Of a DNA stretch of 64,000 nucleotides, positions 35,275 through 46,400 are shown in pieces; positions within the stretch are counted from its first letter, which is position 1, and each line of letters starts with the position of its first letter. Under the pieces are notes generated by a model. It worked only from the letters and a program-made list of their open reading frames with translations, did no database searches and was not told the origin of the DNA. The position numbers were made by a program, and so were the translations under genes. Origin of the DNA: Schwartzia succinivorans DSM 10502 (lineage in GTDB: Bacteria; Bacillota; Negativicutes; Selenomonadales; Selenomonadaceae); NCBI RefSeq assembly GCF_900129225.1, contig NZ_FQUG01000005.1:248001-312000 (forward strand), given 5' to 3'.

Positions 35275-36435
35275 GTGAAAACCACTTGTGTTGCTATGAT
35301 ACTTGCCGGAGGGCAGGGAAGCCGCCTGGGCGCGCTGACGAAACGCGTAGCGAAGCCGGCCGTTCCCTTCGGAGGTAAATACCGCATTATTGATTTTCCT
35401 TTGTCGAACTGTGCTCATTCGGGAATAGAGCGTGTCGGTGTTCTTACGCAGTATCGTCCTTTTGAGCTTCATAACTATGTCGGCAATGGCGACGCATGGG
35501 ATCTTGATGTCCGCGACGGAGGCGTTTTCATCCTGCCGCCGTATGCGCGTGACAAGGGGGCTGACTGGTACCGTGGCACGGCTGATGCCATCTATCAGAA
35601 TCTGTATTTCATATCCCTTTCGGACCCTGATTATGTGCTGGTGCTGTCAGGCGACCACATTTATTCCATGGATTATTCCAAAATGATTGCGGCACATAAG
35701 GAGAACGGTGCCGAGGCAACAATAGCGGTTATACGTGTTCCCTGGGAGGAGGCCTCCCGCTTCGGAATAATGGATGCTGATGAGGACGGACGGATTAAGG
35801 AGTTTGCGGAAAAACCTGAAAATCCAAAGAGCAATCTTGCATCCATGGGAATATATCTTTTTTCGACAGATTTTCTTCGCCGTTATCTCGAGGCTGATGC
35901 AAAGCAGAAAAACTCAAGCCACGATTTCGGCAAGGATGTAATTCCGAAGATGCTGGCCGACGAAGCCAAGCTTTTCGCGTACCCATTCGAAGGGTACTGG
36001 AAGGATGTAGGAACGATTGAGAGTCTGTGGGAGGCAAACATGGATTTTCTTTCGGATACGCCGCCTATAGATGTGGGCGGGCGCTGGCGCATACGCTCGG
36101 CAAATCATTCCATGCCGCCCCATTATCTCGGGCCGCGCGCGAAGGTGAGACATTCCCTCGTGAATGAGGGTTCGGTTGTGCTTGGCACTGTGGAGCATTC
36201 GGTTCTCTCATCAGGGGTTCGCGTTGAAAAGGGCGCTGTTGTGACGAATTCTGTGCTCATGCCTTTTGCGAAGGTGGAGGCAGGCGCTGTTGTAGACCAT
36301 GCCATAGTAGGACAGGGAGGCCTGGTGGAGAGCGGCGCGCATTTTGAGGGGACTGACGGCGCGGTACGCGTCATTGGAGACAAAGAGGTATATCACGTGG
36401 ATGGAACCGTAACAGAGGGGAGCGGAGTCTTTTGA
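35275..36435 (+). CDS. glgC: Glucose-1-phosphate adenylyltransferase
   Basis: It makes ADP-glucose from glucose 1-phosphate and ATP, the first committed step of glycogen synthesis. The GTG at 35275 is preferred, because GGGGGG lies just ahead of it and the protein then begins [20 protein letters not shown]. The pyrophosphorylase loop [20 protein letters not shown] is complete, as are GTADAIYQN and [14 protein letters not shown]. The C-terminal third is a left-handed beta-helix ([20 protein letters not shown]). At 386 residues it has the usual length. It overlaps glgD by 4 bases. Clostridial GlgC usually works together with GlgD. Confidence 0.95.
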   Translation: MKTTCVAMILAGGQGSRLGALTKRVAKPAVPFGGKYRIIDFPLSNCAHSGIERVGVLTQYRPFELHNYVGNGDAWDLDVRDGGVFILPPYARDKGADWYRGTADAIYQNLYFISLSDPDYVLVLSGDHIYSMDYSKMIAAHKENGAEATIAVIRVPWEEASRFGIMDADEDGRIKEFAEKPENPKSNLASMGIYLFSTDFLRRYLEADAKQKNSSHDFGKDVIPKMLADEAKLFAYPFEGYWKDVGTIESLWEANMDFLSDTPPIDVGGRWRIRSANHSMPPHYLGPRAKVRHSLVNEGSVVLGTVEHSVLSSGVRVEKGAVVTNSVLMPFAKVEAGAVVDHAIVGQGGLVESGAHFEGTDGAVRVIGDKEVYHVDGTVTEGSGVF

Positions 36436-37544
36436 TCAAGAATGTCATGGGGATTGTAAACCTGCAGGCGCAGGAGGAGCTTTTGAGCGCTCTCACTGAG
36501 CAGCGCCCGTTGGCATCCCTTCCCTTCGGCGGCCGTTATCGTCTGATTGATTTTCCGATGTCCTGCATGGTTAATTCGGGTATACGAAATGTCGGTGTTC
36601 TGCTTCCTGAGCATTCACGGTCGATTCTTGACCATCTTCGTTCAGGCAAGGACTGGGATCTCGCGCGTCATCACAAGGGACTCTTTTATCTTCCGCCGGT
36701 CCGCAGGGCACATGGCGAGCAGGGCGGCGACCTGCAGAATATGTATTCAAATCTGGATTTTGTGGATAACAGCTCTGAGGAGTATGTGCTTCTGGCAGAG
36801 TCATCGGCCGTGTATAATATGGATTTTACGGAGGTCATGGAGACTCATTTCAGGCTGGGAGCGGATATCACAATGGTAACCAGCGCGTCGCGCTGCACGG
36901 ATTCCGGCAGCGGTATAGTTGTGCGCGCGGCAAGGGACGGGGTTGTCAGCGACGTATGTCTGCATTCTGATATCAAAAAGGGAGAGCAGCGGTCGCTGGG
37001 AATTTACTTTATGCGCAAGCAGCTTTTTGTGGAGCTTGTACGGCAGGCGGTAGAGCATGGCGGAAAGGATTTTCGCGTTGATGTGCTGCTCCGTGCGGCG
37101 GCAGGCTGCAGAATCTGCGCGCATCAGCATACAGGCTATGCATGGCGCATATGCTCTGTGCAGGCATATTATGAAACGAATCTCGCGCTTCTGCACCCGG
37201 AGGTGTGGGAAGGGCTGTTCCTCCGCGAGGGCGCGCCTATCTATACGAAGGTCAAGGATATGGCGCCTGTTCAGTATCTTGACGGTGCACATGTCAAAAA
37301 CAGCATTGTGGCAAACGGCTGTGAAATCTCAGGAAAGGTCGAAAACAGCATTCTGTTCCGCGGCGTAAGGGTGGACAGAGGCGCGGTTGTCCGCAATTCC
37401 ATCATAATGCAGAACGGTGTAATCGGGGCTCATGCTGAGGCGGAGTGCGTGATTACCGATAAGAATGTATTTATAACAGGTGGAAAGGTTCTGCAGGGTG
37501 CAAGGACGTACCCGATTTACATAGGGAAGAATAAACGTGTTTAA
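36432..37544 (+). CDS. glgD: GlgD, non-catalytic-type subunit of ADP-glucose pyrophosphorylase
   Basis: The 370-residue protein is a GlgC paralogue whose N terminus ([20 protein letters not shown], then [20 protein letters not shown]) lacks the GGxGxRL catalytic loop. Such GlgD proteins bind GlgC and raise its activity. The TTG start at 36432 overlaps the glgC stop (TTGA); the alternative ATG is 36447. The beta-helix end is kept ([20 protein letters not shown]). Confidence 0.93.
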   Translation: MIKNVMGIVNLQAQEELLSALTEQRPLASLPFGGRYRLIDFPMSCMVNSGIRNVGVLLPEHSRSILDHLRSGKDWDLARHHKGLFYLPPVRRAHGEQGGDLQNMYSNLDFVDNSSEEYVLLAESSAVYNMDFTEVMETHFRLGADITMVTSASRCTDSGSGIVVRAARDGVVSDVCLHSDIKKGEQRSLGIYFMRKQLFVELVRQAVEHGGKDFRVDVLLRAAAGCRICAHQHTGYAWRICSVQAYYETNLALLHPEVWEGLFLREGAPIYTKVKDMAPVQYLDGAHVKNSIVANGCEISGKVENSILFRGVRVDRGAVVRNSIIMQNGVIGAHAEAECVITDKNVFITGGKVLQGARTYPIYIGKNKRV

Positions 37545-37599
37545 CTCGGCTGCTTCGCGGGGGTTTACAGCGGAGTGAGTGTAGGAGGCGGAGAGAAAC

Positions 37600-40053
37600 A
37601 TGACACAGTGGTCAAAGGATATACAGATGGCAGAAGAGGAGCGTAAGAGAACAGTTGAGTCGCTTCGGAAGAGATTTGTAGCGACCGGACATATTCTTTG
37701 GGGGCGTGAGCTTTCTGAGCTTACGCCTCATGAAATGTTCCGTACTGTAGCTGCAACGGTAAAGGAGCTTCTGTCGGAAAACTGGATACGTACAAACCGT
37801 ATATATTCCGAGCAGAAGACCAAGCAGGTCTATTATTTTTCCATTGAGTTCCTGCTGGGACGGCTTTTGAACAGCAACCTTATAAATCTGGGGGTCAAGG
37901 AGCTTCTGGCAGATGCTTTGAAGGGGCTTGGAATATCCATGACCCGCTATTATGAGGAGGAGCCGGACGCAGGTCTCGGAAACGGAGGGCTGGGAAGGCT
38001 GGCGGCCTGCTTTATTGATTCGCTGGCGGCTCTCGGCATGCCGGGACACGGCTGCAGCATACGCTACCAGTATGGGCTTTTTGAGCAGAAAATTGTAGAC
38101 GGACAGCAGGTAGAGCTTCCTGACAGATGGCTTCGTGACGGCTTCGTCTGGGAATACAGGAAGCCTGATAAGGCCGTAAACGTGCGCTTCGGGGGAAATG
38201 CGTGGATGCGTCCGCGTCCCGATGGCTCCCTTGAGCTGGTGCATGAGGGCGGAACGACTGTCATGGCGGTGCCCTATGATGTCCCTATTGTCGGTGCCAA
38301 CGGGAAAACCGTCAATACGCTCAGACTCTGGAATGCCGAGCTTAACAAGGACTTTACTCTTTACGGTGTCACACAGGAGCAGCGTGAGGAGAGACAGCGC
38401 TATCAGCGGTTTGTTGAAAGCATTACGGAATTTCTGTACCCGAATGACAGTTCCTATGAGGGACGGCGTCTTCGCCTGGTACAGGAATATTTTTTCGTTT
38501 CCGCCGGTGTGCAGAGCATCATAAGAAATCAGCTCAGGAGCGGGGTCCCGCTGCATTCCATGGATGAGCATGTGGCAATCCACATCAATGATACTCATCC
38601 TGCACTTGTTGTGGCGGAGCTTATGCGTCTTCTTGTTGATGTATACGAGCTTACCTGGGGTGAGGCATGGGCTGTTACACGGCGTGTCGTGGCGTACACG
38701 AACCACACCATTATGCCTGAGGCTCTTGAGAAGTGGCCAATAGATATGTTCAAACCGCTTCTTCCGCGTATATATCTCATAATCGAGGAAATAAACCGCC
38801 GTTTCCTTACGGAGGTACGCCGCCGTTATCCGGGGGATGAGGAAAGAGTCAGGGAGCTTTCGATTCTGCAGGATGGGCAGGTGCATATGGCACGGCTTGC
38901 GATTGTTGGCAGCCACAGTGTCAACGGCGTCGCGGAAATTCATTCGGAAATTCTCAAGAATACTACGCTGCATCCCTTTTATGAGTTTTATCCTGAACGG
39001 TTCAACAATAAGACGAACGGTGTTACTCACCGCCGTTGGCTTATCGGTGCGAACCCCGAGCTTGCCCAGCTTCTGGATGATACTATTTCTCCCGCGTGGC
39101 GGACAGAGCCGTCCTATATGGCGGATTTTGCCCGTTATGCCGACCATCACAAGGTGCAGCAGCGCGTGGCGGAAATCAAGGCAACGCGAAAGAAAATTCT
39201 GGCGCGCTGGCTCCGTGAAAAGACAGGACAGCGTATTGACGCGGACACTATGTTTGATATACAGGTGAAGCGCATTCATTCATACAAGCGTCAGCTGATG
39301 AATATACTTTACGTTATAGATGCCTTTGAACGTATCAAGGAAGGCATGGCAGAGGATTTTCTTCCGACGACTGTTTTCTTCGGAGGAAAGGCAGCCCCGG
39401 GCTACTACATTGCAAAGGAAACGATTCGACTTATATGTGCGGTTGCGCAGCGCATAAATAATTCTCAGGCGGCTGAGGGAAAGCTTGCTGTCGTTTTCCT
39501 CGAAAATTTCGGTGTTTCCCTTGGTGAGGCTGTTTATCCCGCGGCAGATATTTCAGAGCAGATATCCACGGCCAGCAAGGAAGCCTCAGGCACGGGCAAC
39601 ATGAAATTCATGATGAACGGTGCTATTACTCTCGGAACTCTCGACGGCGCGAATGTAGAAATACGTGATGCCGTGGGCGATGAGAACGCGATTATTTTCG
39701 GTATGCATGCCGATGAGGTCATGAACTATTACGCCAACGGCGGATATTCCGTGTGGGACGAATACAACGGCAACCCCACAATACGGCGCGTGCTTGACAG
39801 GCTGGTAGACGGGACATACGGAGATTTCCGTTCTCTCTATGATTACCTTTTGAGAAATAATGATGAGTATTTCATACTGAAGGATTTTGAAGCTTACCGG
39901 GCAGCCCACGAGGAGGCTGCAAGGCGCTACCGCGATAAGGAAGCATGGAGAAAGTCCATGATTATAAACATTGCCCGGTCGGGAAGATTTTCTTCTGACA
40001 GGACAATAAGGGAGTATGCGTCCGACATCTGGGGAATCCGTGGTGTGCAGTAA
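37600..40053 (+). CDS. glgP: Glycogen phosphorylase
   Basis: The 817-residue GT35 enzyme releases glucose 1-phosphate from glycogen ends. GAGGCGGAG precedes the ATG. VYYFSIEFLLGRLLNSNLIN, EEPDAGLGNGGLGRLAACFI, and the pyridoxal phosphate site EASGTGNMKFMMNGAITLGT with the Lys near residue 665 are all intact, as is DIQVKRIHSYKRQLMNILYV. Length fits the usual 800-840. It lies 55 bases after glgD, inside the synthesis operon, so breakdown and synthesis are transcribed together. Confidence 0.96.
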   Translation: MTQWSKDIQMAEEERKRTVESLRKRFVATGHILWGRELSELTPHEMFRTVAATVKELLSENWIRTNRIYSEQKTKQVYYFSIEFLLGRLLNSNLINLGVKELLADALKGLGISMTRYYEEEPDAGLGNGGLGRLAACFIDSLAALGMPGHGCSIRYQYGLFEQKIVDGQQVELPDRWLRDGFVWEYRKPDKAVNVRFGGNAWMRPRPDGSLELVHEGGTTVMAVPYDVPIVGANGKTVNTLRLWNAELNKDFTLYGVTQEQREERQRYQRFVESITEFLYPNDSSYEGRRLRLVQEYFFVSAGVQSIIRNQLRSGVPLHSMDEHVAIHINDTHPALVVAELMRLLVDVYELTWGEAWAVTRRVVAYTNHTIMPEALEKWPIDMFKPLLPRIYLIIEEINRRFLTEVRRRYPGDEERVRELSILQDGQVHMARLAIVGSHSVNGVAEIHSEILKNTTLHPFYEFYPERFNNKTNGVTHRRWLIGANPELAQLLDDTISPAWRTEPSYMADFARYADHHKVQQRVAEIKATRKKILARWLREKTGQRIDADTMFDIQVKRIHSYKRQLMNILYVIDAFERIKEGMAEDFLPTTVFFGGKAAPGYYIAKETIRLICAVAQRINNSQAAEGKLAVVFLENFGVSLGEAVYPAADISEQISTASKEASGTGNMKFMMNGAITLGTLDGANVEIRDAVGDENAIIFGMHADEVMNYYANGGYSVWDEYNGNPTIRRVLDRLVDGTYGDFRSLYDYLLRNNDEYFILKDFEAYRAAHEEAARRYRDKEAWRKSMIINIARSGRFSSDRTIREYASDIWGIRGVQ

Positions 40054-40082
40054 CAGGACATTCTTCCGGAAAGGAATGGAAT

Positions 40083-42035
40083 ATGAAGACTGCTGATTTG
40101 TCGGAATATGACAGATATCTATTTCATCAGGGAACAAATTATCATGCTCAGGAGATGCTTGGCGCGCATTATGTGACCGTGGACGGTGTCCGCGGAGTGC
40201 GCTTTGCTGTCTGGGCGCCCCATGCCTCGGAGGTCAGCGTCGTAGGTGATTTTAATTCATGGGATACACGGGTGAATCCCATGGAGAGAATCGGTGACGG
40301 AGAGATATGGACCTGCTTCATACCTGAGCTTCCCTCGGGGACGGTCTATAAGTACGCTATACGTCCGCCATGGGGCGGCGTGCATATCATGAAGGCAGAC
40401 CCTTATGGCTTTTTTGCGGAGCGAAAGCCTGCGACTGCATCAAAAACCTACGACTTCAAGGAATATGAATGGCATGATGCCGCGTGGATGGAGGAAACGG
40501 CAAAGGGACGCTCCTATGAGAAGCCGATGCTGACCTATGAGGTTCATCTCGGTTCATGGCGCCGTTCCCCGGATAATGATTATCTCAGCTACAGACAGCT
40601 TGCTGAGGAGCTTGTTGATTACGCGGTGAAGATGCATTACACTCATCTGGAGTTCATGCCTCTCTGCGAGCATCCCTACGACGGCTCCTGGGGGTATCAG
40701 GCAACGGGGTATTTCGCGGTGACAAGCCGATACGGAACTCCTGAGGATTTCAAATATCTCGTGGACTGCGCGCACCGGAAGGGAATAGGCATCATAATGG
40801 ACTGGGTGCCCGGTCATTTCTGCAATAATGATGAGGGACTCCGCCATTTCGACGGACCGAATCTTTATGAGTCGGATAATCCGCAGCTTGCCGAAAACAA
40901 GGGCTGGGGTACGACGAATTTCGATTACGGACGCACCGAGGTGCAGAGCTTTTTGATTTCCAACGCGCTGTTCTGGTTTGAGGAGTACCATATTGACGGA
41001 CTCCGCATTGATGCGGTAGCAAATATGCTTTATCTCAATTACGGACGCGAGGAGGGCGAATGGCTGCCGAATAAATACGGCGGCACGGGAAACCTTGAGG
41101 CGATGGAGTTCATAAAGAGGCTCAATACTGCTGTGTTCCGCGAGCATCCCGGTGCTCTTATGCTTGCTGAGGAGTCCACGGACTGGCCGATGATTTCACG
41201 TCCTGTGGATATGGGCGGCATGGGCTTCAATTACAAGTGGAACATGGGCTGGATGAACGATATTCTCGAATATGTGTCCCTTGACCCTGTGTACCGCAAG
41301 TGGAATCAGGATAAGCTGACCTTCTCCCTTATGTACGCTTTTTCGGAGAATTTCGTGCTTCCGCTGTCCCATGATGAGGTGGTTCACGGTAAATGCTCTC
41401 TCATAAGCAAAATGCCCGGAGACTACTGGCAGAAATTTGCAGGGCTTCGGGGATTTTTCGGATACTGGCTGGCTCATCCCGGCAAGAAGCTTTTGTTTAT
41501 GGGCGGAGAGTTCGGTCAGTTCATAGAGTGGAATTTTGATGACAGTCTCGACTGGCATCTTGTGGAGCAGTATGAGATGCACAAAAAGCTTTCCGATTGC
41601 TCTGCTGCCCTTAATGAATTCTATGTTTCGGAGCCTTCCATGTGGGAAGTGGATTTTACATGGAACGGCTTTGAATGGATTGACTGCGACGATACCGACA
41701 ACAGTGTAATATCCTTTGTCAGAAAGACAAAGGACGGTAAGGATTTTGTGATTGCGGTTTGCAATTTTACTCCCGAGGTGCGGCACGGCTATCGCATCGG
41801 TGTGCCGAGGGAGGGTATTTACGAAGAGGTGTTCAATACCGACGAGACGCGCTGGGGCGGCTCAGGGGTACAGAATACGGGAAAGCTTGAGACGGAAGCC
41901 GTTCCGTGGCAGTGGCGTGATAATTCGCTGGTGCTTACGCTGCCGCCTCTTGCGACGGTTTATTTGAAATTCCGCGAAGAAAAGAAGAAGCCGCGTGCGA
42001 AGAAACACGTGGAAAGCAGGAGGGATATAAAATGA
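40083..42035 (+). CDS. glgB: 1,4-alpha-glucan branching enzyme
   Basis: The 650-residue GH13 enzyme creates alpha-1,6 branches. The N-terminal CBM48 has VRFAVWAPHASEVSVVGDFN; the catalytic barrel has YHIDGLRIDAVANMLYLNYG (nucleophile Asp), LMLAEESTDWPMISRPVDMG (acid Glu) and NFVLPLSHDEVVHGKCSLIS. It has only one N-terminal CBM48 and the tail is a basic stretch (EEKKKPRAKKHVESR). AAAGGAATGG precedes the ATG. It overlaps glgA by 4 bases. Confidence 0.96.
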   Translation: MKTADLSEYDRYLFHQGTNYHAQEMLGAHYVTVDGVRGVRFAVWAPHASEVSVVGDFNSWDTRVNPMERIGDGEIWTCFIPELPSGTVYKYAIRPPWGGVHIMKADPYGFFAERKPATASKTYDFKEYEWHDAAWMEETAKGRSYEKPMLTYEVHLGSWRRSPDNDYLSYRQLAEELVDYAVKMHYTHLEFMPLCEHPYDGSWGYQATGYFAVTSRYGTPEDFKYLVDCAHRKGIGIIMDWVPGHFCNNDEGLRHFDGPNLYESDNPQLAENKGWGTTNFDYGRTEVQSFLISNALFWFEEYHIDGLRIDAVANMLYLNYGREEGEWLPNKYGGTGNLEAMEFIKRLNTAVFREHPGALMLAEESTDWPMISRPVDMGGMGFNYKWNMGWMNDILEYVSLDPVYRKWNQDKLTFSLMYAFSENFVLPLSHDEVVHGKCSLISKMPGDYWQKFAGLRGFFGYWLAHPGKKLLFMGGEFGQFIEWNFDDSLDWHLVEQYEMHKKLSDCSAALNEFYVSEPSMWEVDFTWNGFEWIDCDDTDNSVISFVRKTKDGKDFVIAVCNFTPEVRHGYRIGVPREGIYEEVFNTDETRWGGSGVQNTGKLETEAVPWQWRDNSLVLTLPPLATVYLKFREEKKKPRAKKHVESRRDIK

Positions 42036-43477
42036 GAATCGGTTTTGTGGCATCCGAGGCGGTGCCCTTTGTAAAGACCGGCGGGCTTGCAGATGTAGCA
42101 GGCTCTCTGCCGAAGGCGCTTGCGGCTCTGGGACATGACGTGCGTGTATTTCTCCCTAAATACTATCAGATACCTCAGGCATACCGCGAGAAAATGGAGC
42201 ATGTCTGGAGCGGAGAGATTAATGTCGCGTGGCGCAGAAAATTTATCGGTATTGACCGTCTGGAAGAGGACGGTGTGACATGGTATTTCATCGATAACGA
42301 GGATTATTTCAGACGGGACAGCCTCTACGGAAGCTTCGACGACGCGGAGAGGTTCTCATTTTTCTGCCGTGGAGTTCTGACAGCCATGGGAGTGCTGGAT
42401 TTCTTCCCGGATATTCTTCATGCCAACGACTGGCATTCGGCTCTGGTGCCTGTCCTTCTCCGTCTTGAGCATATCGGGGATGGACGTTATGAGTCGGTCA
42501 GAAGCGTATTTACGATTCATAACCTCAAGTACCAGGGTGTATTTGACAAGGGTATTATGCCGGATGTCCTCGGGCTTGACTGGAAATATTTCAACAATGG
42601 CGATCTGGAATATTATGACGCGGTGAATTTCATGAAGGGCGGCATTATCTATGCGGATATGGTTACTACCGTCAGCCGTACATATGCCGATGAAATTCAG
42701 TACGAATATTTCGGCGAGGGACTTCATGAGCTTCTGCGTTCCCGTGCGGAGATGGGAAAGCTTACGGGTATTGTGAACGGCATAGACAATGAGAGCTTCG
42801 ACCCGAGAACGGACAGGCGTCTTGTTTATTCCTACGGAGTTGAGGATATTCACCTGAAATTTGAAAACAAGGCAGCTCTGCAGCATCAGCTGGGGCTTCC
42901 TGAGAACCGCTGCGCGCCGATGATTTCGATGGTGACACGTCTTGTTGAGGCGAAAGGGCTTGACCTTGTTATGCGCGTTATCGACGAGCTTTTGTCCCAG
43001 GAAAACATGCAGTTTGTTCTGCTGGGAGTTGGAGATGCTGTTTATGAGGCATGGTTCAGGGAGCTTGCTTGGCGGCATCCCGACAAGGTGTCGGTAAATC
43101 TTTCCTTTGCATCGGAGCTTGCACAGCGGATTTATGCGGCTTCGGATATATTCCTGATGCCGTCCAAGTATGAACCCTGTGGTATCGGTCAGCTCATTGC
43201 AATGAGGTATGGCGCGGTGCCTATTGTAAGGGCAACAGGAGGATTGAAGGATACGGTAGAGCAGTATGATAAGCTCACAGGCAAGGGGAATGGATTCGTT
43301 TTCCCGAATTACAACGCCCATGAGCTGCTCTTTACGATGAAGCGTGCCCTGAGCCTCTATAAGGATATGACGGCATGGAGCGCTCTGGCGCGCAATTCGA
43401 TGAAATCCGATTTTGGATGGAAGCGGTCGGCTAAGGAATATATAAGACTTTATGAAGGGTTGAAGCATGAAGGCTGA
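42032..43477 (+). CDS. glgA: Glycogen synthase (ADP-glucose)
   Basis: The 481-residue GT5 enzyme extends the glucan from ADP-glucose. VPFVKTGGLADVAGSLPKAL carries the KTGGL donor site at the N terminus, FFPDILHANDWHSALVPVLL the acceptor region, and the C-terminal half has MPSKYEPCGIGQLIAMRYGA with the conserved E-P-C-G. GCAGGAGGG is a good ribosome binding site within glgB, and the genes overlap by ATGA. It overlaps the next gene by 11 bases, so translation of the last four genes is coupled. Confidence 0.96.
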   Translation: MRIGFVASEAVPFVKTGGLADVAGSLPKALAALGHDVRVFLPKYYQIPQAYREKMEHVWSGEINVAWRRKFIGIDRLEEDGVTWYFIDNEDYFRRDSLYGSFDDAERFSFFCRGVLTAMGVLDFFPDILHANDWHSALVPVLLRLEHIGDGRYESVRSVFTIHNLKYQGVFDKGIMPDVLGLDWKYFNNGDLEYYDAVNFMKGGIIYADMVTTVSRTYADEIQYEYFGEGLHELLRSRAEMGKLTGIVNGIDNESFDPRTDRRLVYSYGVEDIHLKFENKAALQHQLGLPENRCAPMISMVTRLVEAKGLDLVMRVIDELLSQENMQFVLLGVGDAVYEAWFRELAWRHPDKVSVNLSFASELAQRIYAASDIFLMPSKYEPCGIGQLIAMRYGAVPIVRATGGLKDTVEQYDKLTGKGNGFVFPNYNAHELLFTMKRALSLYKDMTAWSALARNSMKSDFGWKRSAKEYIRLYEGLKHEG

Positions 43478-46400
43478 ACATGATTCAAGAAACGCGGCCT
43501 TCCGCTGGCCGCTGGGTGCCTGCGAAGCGGGCGGACGTGTGAGACTTTCCGTGCGTGTTGAGGGCGCGGAGAAGGCCTCGGGAGAGCTTAGAATATGGCA
43601 GGACGGTGCAGGTGAACTGCGTCTTCCGCTGAAGGGAGAAACGGAGGGCGAAAGCATTTGGCTTTCGTCCTCTTTGACGCTGCCTGAAAATGGAACTCTG
43701 CTTTGGTACAGGTTTGAGCTTTTGATTGATGGGAAGAAAATTTTCTGCGGACAGGCAGCTGACGAGCTTGGCGGCAGCGGAGCCTTCTCTGAAAAGGAGC
43801 TGCCGTCGTTTCAGATTACCGTATACGACAAAGGCTCGGATACTCCGTCGTGGTTCAGAAAGAGCGTAATGTACCAGGTTTTTCCGGACAGGTTTTTCAG
43901 GAAGGATACGGGGACTCTTCCGCAAAAGCGGGGAGCAGTATTTCACACAATGTGGAATGATACGCCCCAGTATTACCGCGATAAAAACGGGGATATTCTT
44001 GCCTATGATTTTTTCGGAGGAAATATTGCAGGCATACGGGAAAAGCTGGAATATCTTAAGTCTCTCGGGATTACGGTGCTTTATCTTAATCCTGTGTTTG
44101 AGGCTCAGAGCAGCCACAGATATGATACCGGTGATTATACGAAAATAGATCCCGTGCTGGGGACGAATGAGGAGTTTTCTCAGCTGTGCAGAGATGCAAA
44201 GCGGGCAGGAATCCGCATAATTCTGGACGGCGTTTTCAGCCACACGGGGGCTGACAGCGTATATTTCAACAGGTACGGCACCTATGATTCAACGGGTGCC
44301 TTTCAGTCAAGGGGTTCACGCTTTTACGACTGGTATGATTTTCAGGAGTACCCGAAAAAATATACAAGCTGGTGGGGTGTTGAGGTACTCCCCGCAGTAA
44401 AGGAAACTACACCGTCCTATATGGATTTTATTATTCATTCGGAAAAGAGTGTGCTTCATCAATGGATTAATGCAGGAATAAGCGGTTGGCGGCTTGATGT
44501 GCTGGATGAGCTGCCGGAGGAATTTTCTCAGGCGTTTTACAGGGAGCTTAAAAATACAAACTCCGAGTCGGTGCTCATCGGTGAGGTCTGGGAGGATGCT
44601 TCCCACAAGGTAAGCTACGGGAAGCTCCGTACTTATTTCTCGGGGCATGAGACTGACAGCGTTATGAATTATCCGCTCCGCGATATTATCATATCTTTTC
44701 TTATGGGGGAAAAGGATGGCGGAGAAACGGCAAGGGCTGTCGCAAGTCTCGCGGAAAATTACCCGAAGCATAATTTTTACGCGCTAATGAATCTCCTGGG
44801 AAGTCACGATACTCCGCGTATCATCTCCGTTCTTGGAGAAATGCCCGACCTTCAGGAAGGTACCTACAGGGAGCAGGGGGAATACAGACTTCCTGAGGAA
44901 AAGAAAGCTCTTGGAAAAAAGCGGCTGCTTTTGGCTGTTTTATGGCAGATGACATATCCGGGAGTCCCCTCTGTCTATTATGGAGACGAAATCGGTATGC
45001 AGGGAGGAAAGGACCCTTACAACAGAGCTCCCTACGACTGGGAAAACGGCGATGCGGGCATAAGAGAGACTGTGATGGAAGGCATAAGGCTTCGTCGGGG
45101 AAATGCCGCGCTTTCTACAGGGGAACTGATACAGCTGACGGCTGACGGCGATGTTTTTGCATTTGCGCGTGCAGTGCGAAAAGGAAAGGATGTTTTCGGA
45201 GAGGCGGCTGAGAACGGGATATTCATAACAGTGCTTAACCGAAGTGTAAGCGGGAAGCATGAGGTTATTCTTGACGTCGGGGATTTTGCGGCATGTGACA
45301 TGAGCTTTGTCCCTGTACTCTCTGCAGGAAAATTCTCTGAGGATGAAATTTTCGTCGTGGGCGGAAAGCTGCGCGTGACACTTGAGCCTCTTGGCGGTGT
45401 TGTGCTGAAAAGCGCTGCGGCTGATAAGAAACGTATACGGCAGGCAGGAGTTCTGCTGCACCCGACGTCGCTGCCGTCAGAACACGGCATAGGAGATATC
45501 GGAAAGGAAGCATTCCGTTTTGTAGACTGGCTTCATGAGGCAGGGCAGAGTATATGGCAGATTCTGCCGACTGTTCCTGCGGGGGAGGGAGGCTCTCCTT
45601 ATTCTTCTACGTCAGCCCTTGCAGGAAATCCGCTTTTGATATCTCCTGAGGTACTCTTCGAGGAGGGACTTCTCACAAGGGACGAGCTTGATGGTGATTT
45701 TCCTGTGGATGCGCCGGTGGACTTTGAAGCGGCAGCCGCGCATAAGGAAATTCTTTTGAGAAAAGCGTGGAGCCGTTTCAGAAGGGGAATTTCCTCGGGG
45801 TACAAAATTTTTTGCGAGAGAGAGGCATACTGGCTTGACGACTACGCGCTCTTTACTGCGCTTCAGGGAGAGCAGGGCGCGTCATGGACGAAATGGGAGC
45901 CGGTACTGGCGCACAGAGAGCCGGATGCACTTAGGGAAGCTGCGGAAAGGCTGAGCGGTGAATGCGAGTTCATCCGTTTCTGTCAGTATGTATTTACGTG
46001 CCAGTGGCAGAGACTTCATACCTATGCGAAAAAGCGCGGTATAAGAATCATGGGGGACATGCCCCTTTTCGTTGCCCATGACAGCGCTGATGTGTGGGCA
46101 CATCAGGAGCTTTTTGCTCTGGATGCAGACGGAGACCCATTGAAGGTTGCGGGAGTACCTCCTGACTATTTCTGTGAAGACGGACAGCTTTGGGGGAATC
46201 CGCAGTACGACTGGGCAGCCATGGAAAAGGACGGCTTTTCATGGTGGTCGGCCCGACTTTCACGTCTTGCGAAGCTTACGGATATTATCCGTATAGACCA
46301 TTTCAGAGGTCTGGCGGCATATTGGGAAGTAGATGCCGGTGCTGAAACCGCAAAGGAAGGCCGATGGGTCAGCGGCCCGGGGCACAAATTCTTTGAGGCG